Shown here: positions 63,205-64,000 of the stretch, in pieces | Numbering within the stretch: position 1 is the stretch's first letter | Layout: every line of letters starts with the position of its first letter | DNA from: Kingdonia uniflora | Lineage: Eukaryota; Streptophyta; Magnoliopsida; Ranunculales; Circaeasteraceae | Reading direction: 5' to 3' | DNA: 64,000 nucleotides | Assembly: GCA_014058105.1 (NCBI GenBank) | Contig: JACGCM010002335.1 | Location: 372,001-436,000 of the forward strand | Translations under genes and position numbers: made by a program | Notes under the pieces: model-generated | Told to the model about the DNA's origin: nothing | The model's database searches: none | What the model saw: the letters and a program-made list of their open reading frames with translations, nothing else

Positions 63205-64000
63205 GGTTTTTAGCTTATACCCCCCACTTGGTTCCTGATAATAGTATATGAGGGTTTACCCCCCATTTTGCCCTTGACTGCTAGTCAACGGTCTTTGACT
63301 GACGTTGACTCGTTTAAAAAAAATTACTGACCATTTTGCCCCTCACGTGACAAGAACGTGACTTCAACTTATTCGACTTTCAACTCGTTTGAACGACAAG
63401 AATAGTCATTCGAACAACAAGAGTTTCATGAAAAAAATTCCAGGGGACTTGATTCCTCGTTCGAATTACTATAATTTTCGTTCGAACGACAAGAGTTACA
63501 TGACAAAAATTCCAGGGGACATGATACTTCGTTCGAACGACATGAAAACTTGCTTGAACGAAACGTAATCTTTTCCAAAAAAAATACACTGCAGTTAGGA
63601 AATGGATGAAACAAAGGAAGTAATGGATGAAAGAAAAAAAAACTATATATTCTACAAGAACACCAACTGATCCACAAAAAGCTCTATATTCACAAAAAAC
63701 TATATATACATCCACACAAAAAAGCTGTATATATACATACACAAAGCACCACTAAATGCATTCAAAAGTTAAATATGTTATCAACCCTAGCTCCACCATA
63801 AAATCCATTTTCTTCTAGGTTGAACAAATTCTTTCTTGTAGGGATTTGAACTTGAAGCTTGAGCTTGAGACTGTTGGTTTTGTGACTACCTTGGAGCTCT
63901 TACTTGTGATTGAGAAACTTGTGTATCACCTTATGAATGCCTTGGAGCTTGAGAAGTAGATACTTAAGTAACACCTTCTAACTACCTTGGAGCTTGAAAA
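63205..64000 (-). mobile_element. Second Mutator-like fragment, running off the window
   Basis: 63205-63360 resembles MULE ends in structure: two blocks of TACCCCCCA/TTACCCCCCATTTTGCCC, then GACTGCTAGTCAACGG, GACGTTGACTCG and CACGTGAC, the same order as in 55620-55808 but a different sequence. The minus strand at the window edge (64000-63795) reads repeated SQAPR and TQVSQSQVRAPR units and ends SSNPYKKEFVQPRRKWIL, possibly the C-terminus of its transposase, with stops. 63360-63780 contains repeated GTTCGAACGACAAGAGT-like words and open frames without likeness. The family assignment is tentative. Confidence 0.45.

Noticed and set aside
1..64000. CRISPR arrays, bacterial operons, tRNA or rRNA genes
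   Set aside because: No spaced short repeats, Shine-Dalgarno-led gene strings or cloverleaf or rRNA signatures were recognised; introns and transit peptide show plant nuclear DNA.

Overview
The window is nuclear DNA of a flowering plant, most likely a dicot. The evidence is an N-acetylglutamate kinase with a plastid transit peptide, relics of a plastid acyl-ACP thioesterase (FATB type), a jacalin-related lectin, and plant-type LTR retrotransposons, a hAT element and Mutator-like elements. No species is named. Only two loci look potentially functional: NAGK at the left end and perhaps a one-domain jacalin gene near 54 kb. Almost everything else is decayed mobile DNA.

Layout. 1-2048 holds NAGK and its flanks. 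About 2049-48640 is a nested cluster of at least five Tat-like Ty3/gypsy retrotransposons (gag, protease, RT, RNase H, a second archaeal-like RNase H, integrase, no chromodomain seen). Element 1 (2058-18329, minus strand, 5-bp target duplication) sits a few bases inside the LTR of an older plus-strand element R (18330-20423 continues it) and is itself hit by a hAT element (12689-13836, 8-bp duplication). Element 2 (20424-32995, minus) is followed by the 3' end of a plus-strand element (33000-34344), then element 3 (34345-41003, minus), whose 5' LTR abuts, inside the protease, plus-strand element P (41004 to about 48640). A 5'-truncated Ty1/copia element follows (about 48650-52313).

From 52.5 to 63.2 kb, exons of a broken FATB gene are spread over 10.6 kb. 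The enlarged intron holds the jacalin locus and a 6870-bp Mutator-like element (55620-62489) with 189-bp terminal repeats and a 9-bp target duplication. A second Mutator-like fragment runs off the right edge.

The most interesting system is the block between pol and the 3' LTR of the Tat-like elements. Each well preserved element carries a cassette of genes on the strand opposite to gag-pol: up to three TATA-like boxes, two small related ORFs (genes a and b here) and one long multi-exon gene (gene c) encoding a conserved domain and long coiled coils. Four elements in both orientations keep the same short intron or its donor at the same place in gene c. Next to it lies an element-specific tandem repeat block. 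Antisense extra ORFs and tandem-repeat 3' regions are known from Tat-lineage elements; the three-promoter, paralogous-ORF, spliced layout deserves a closer look.
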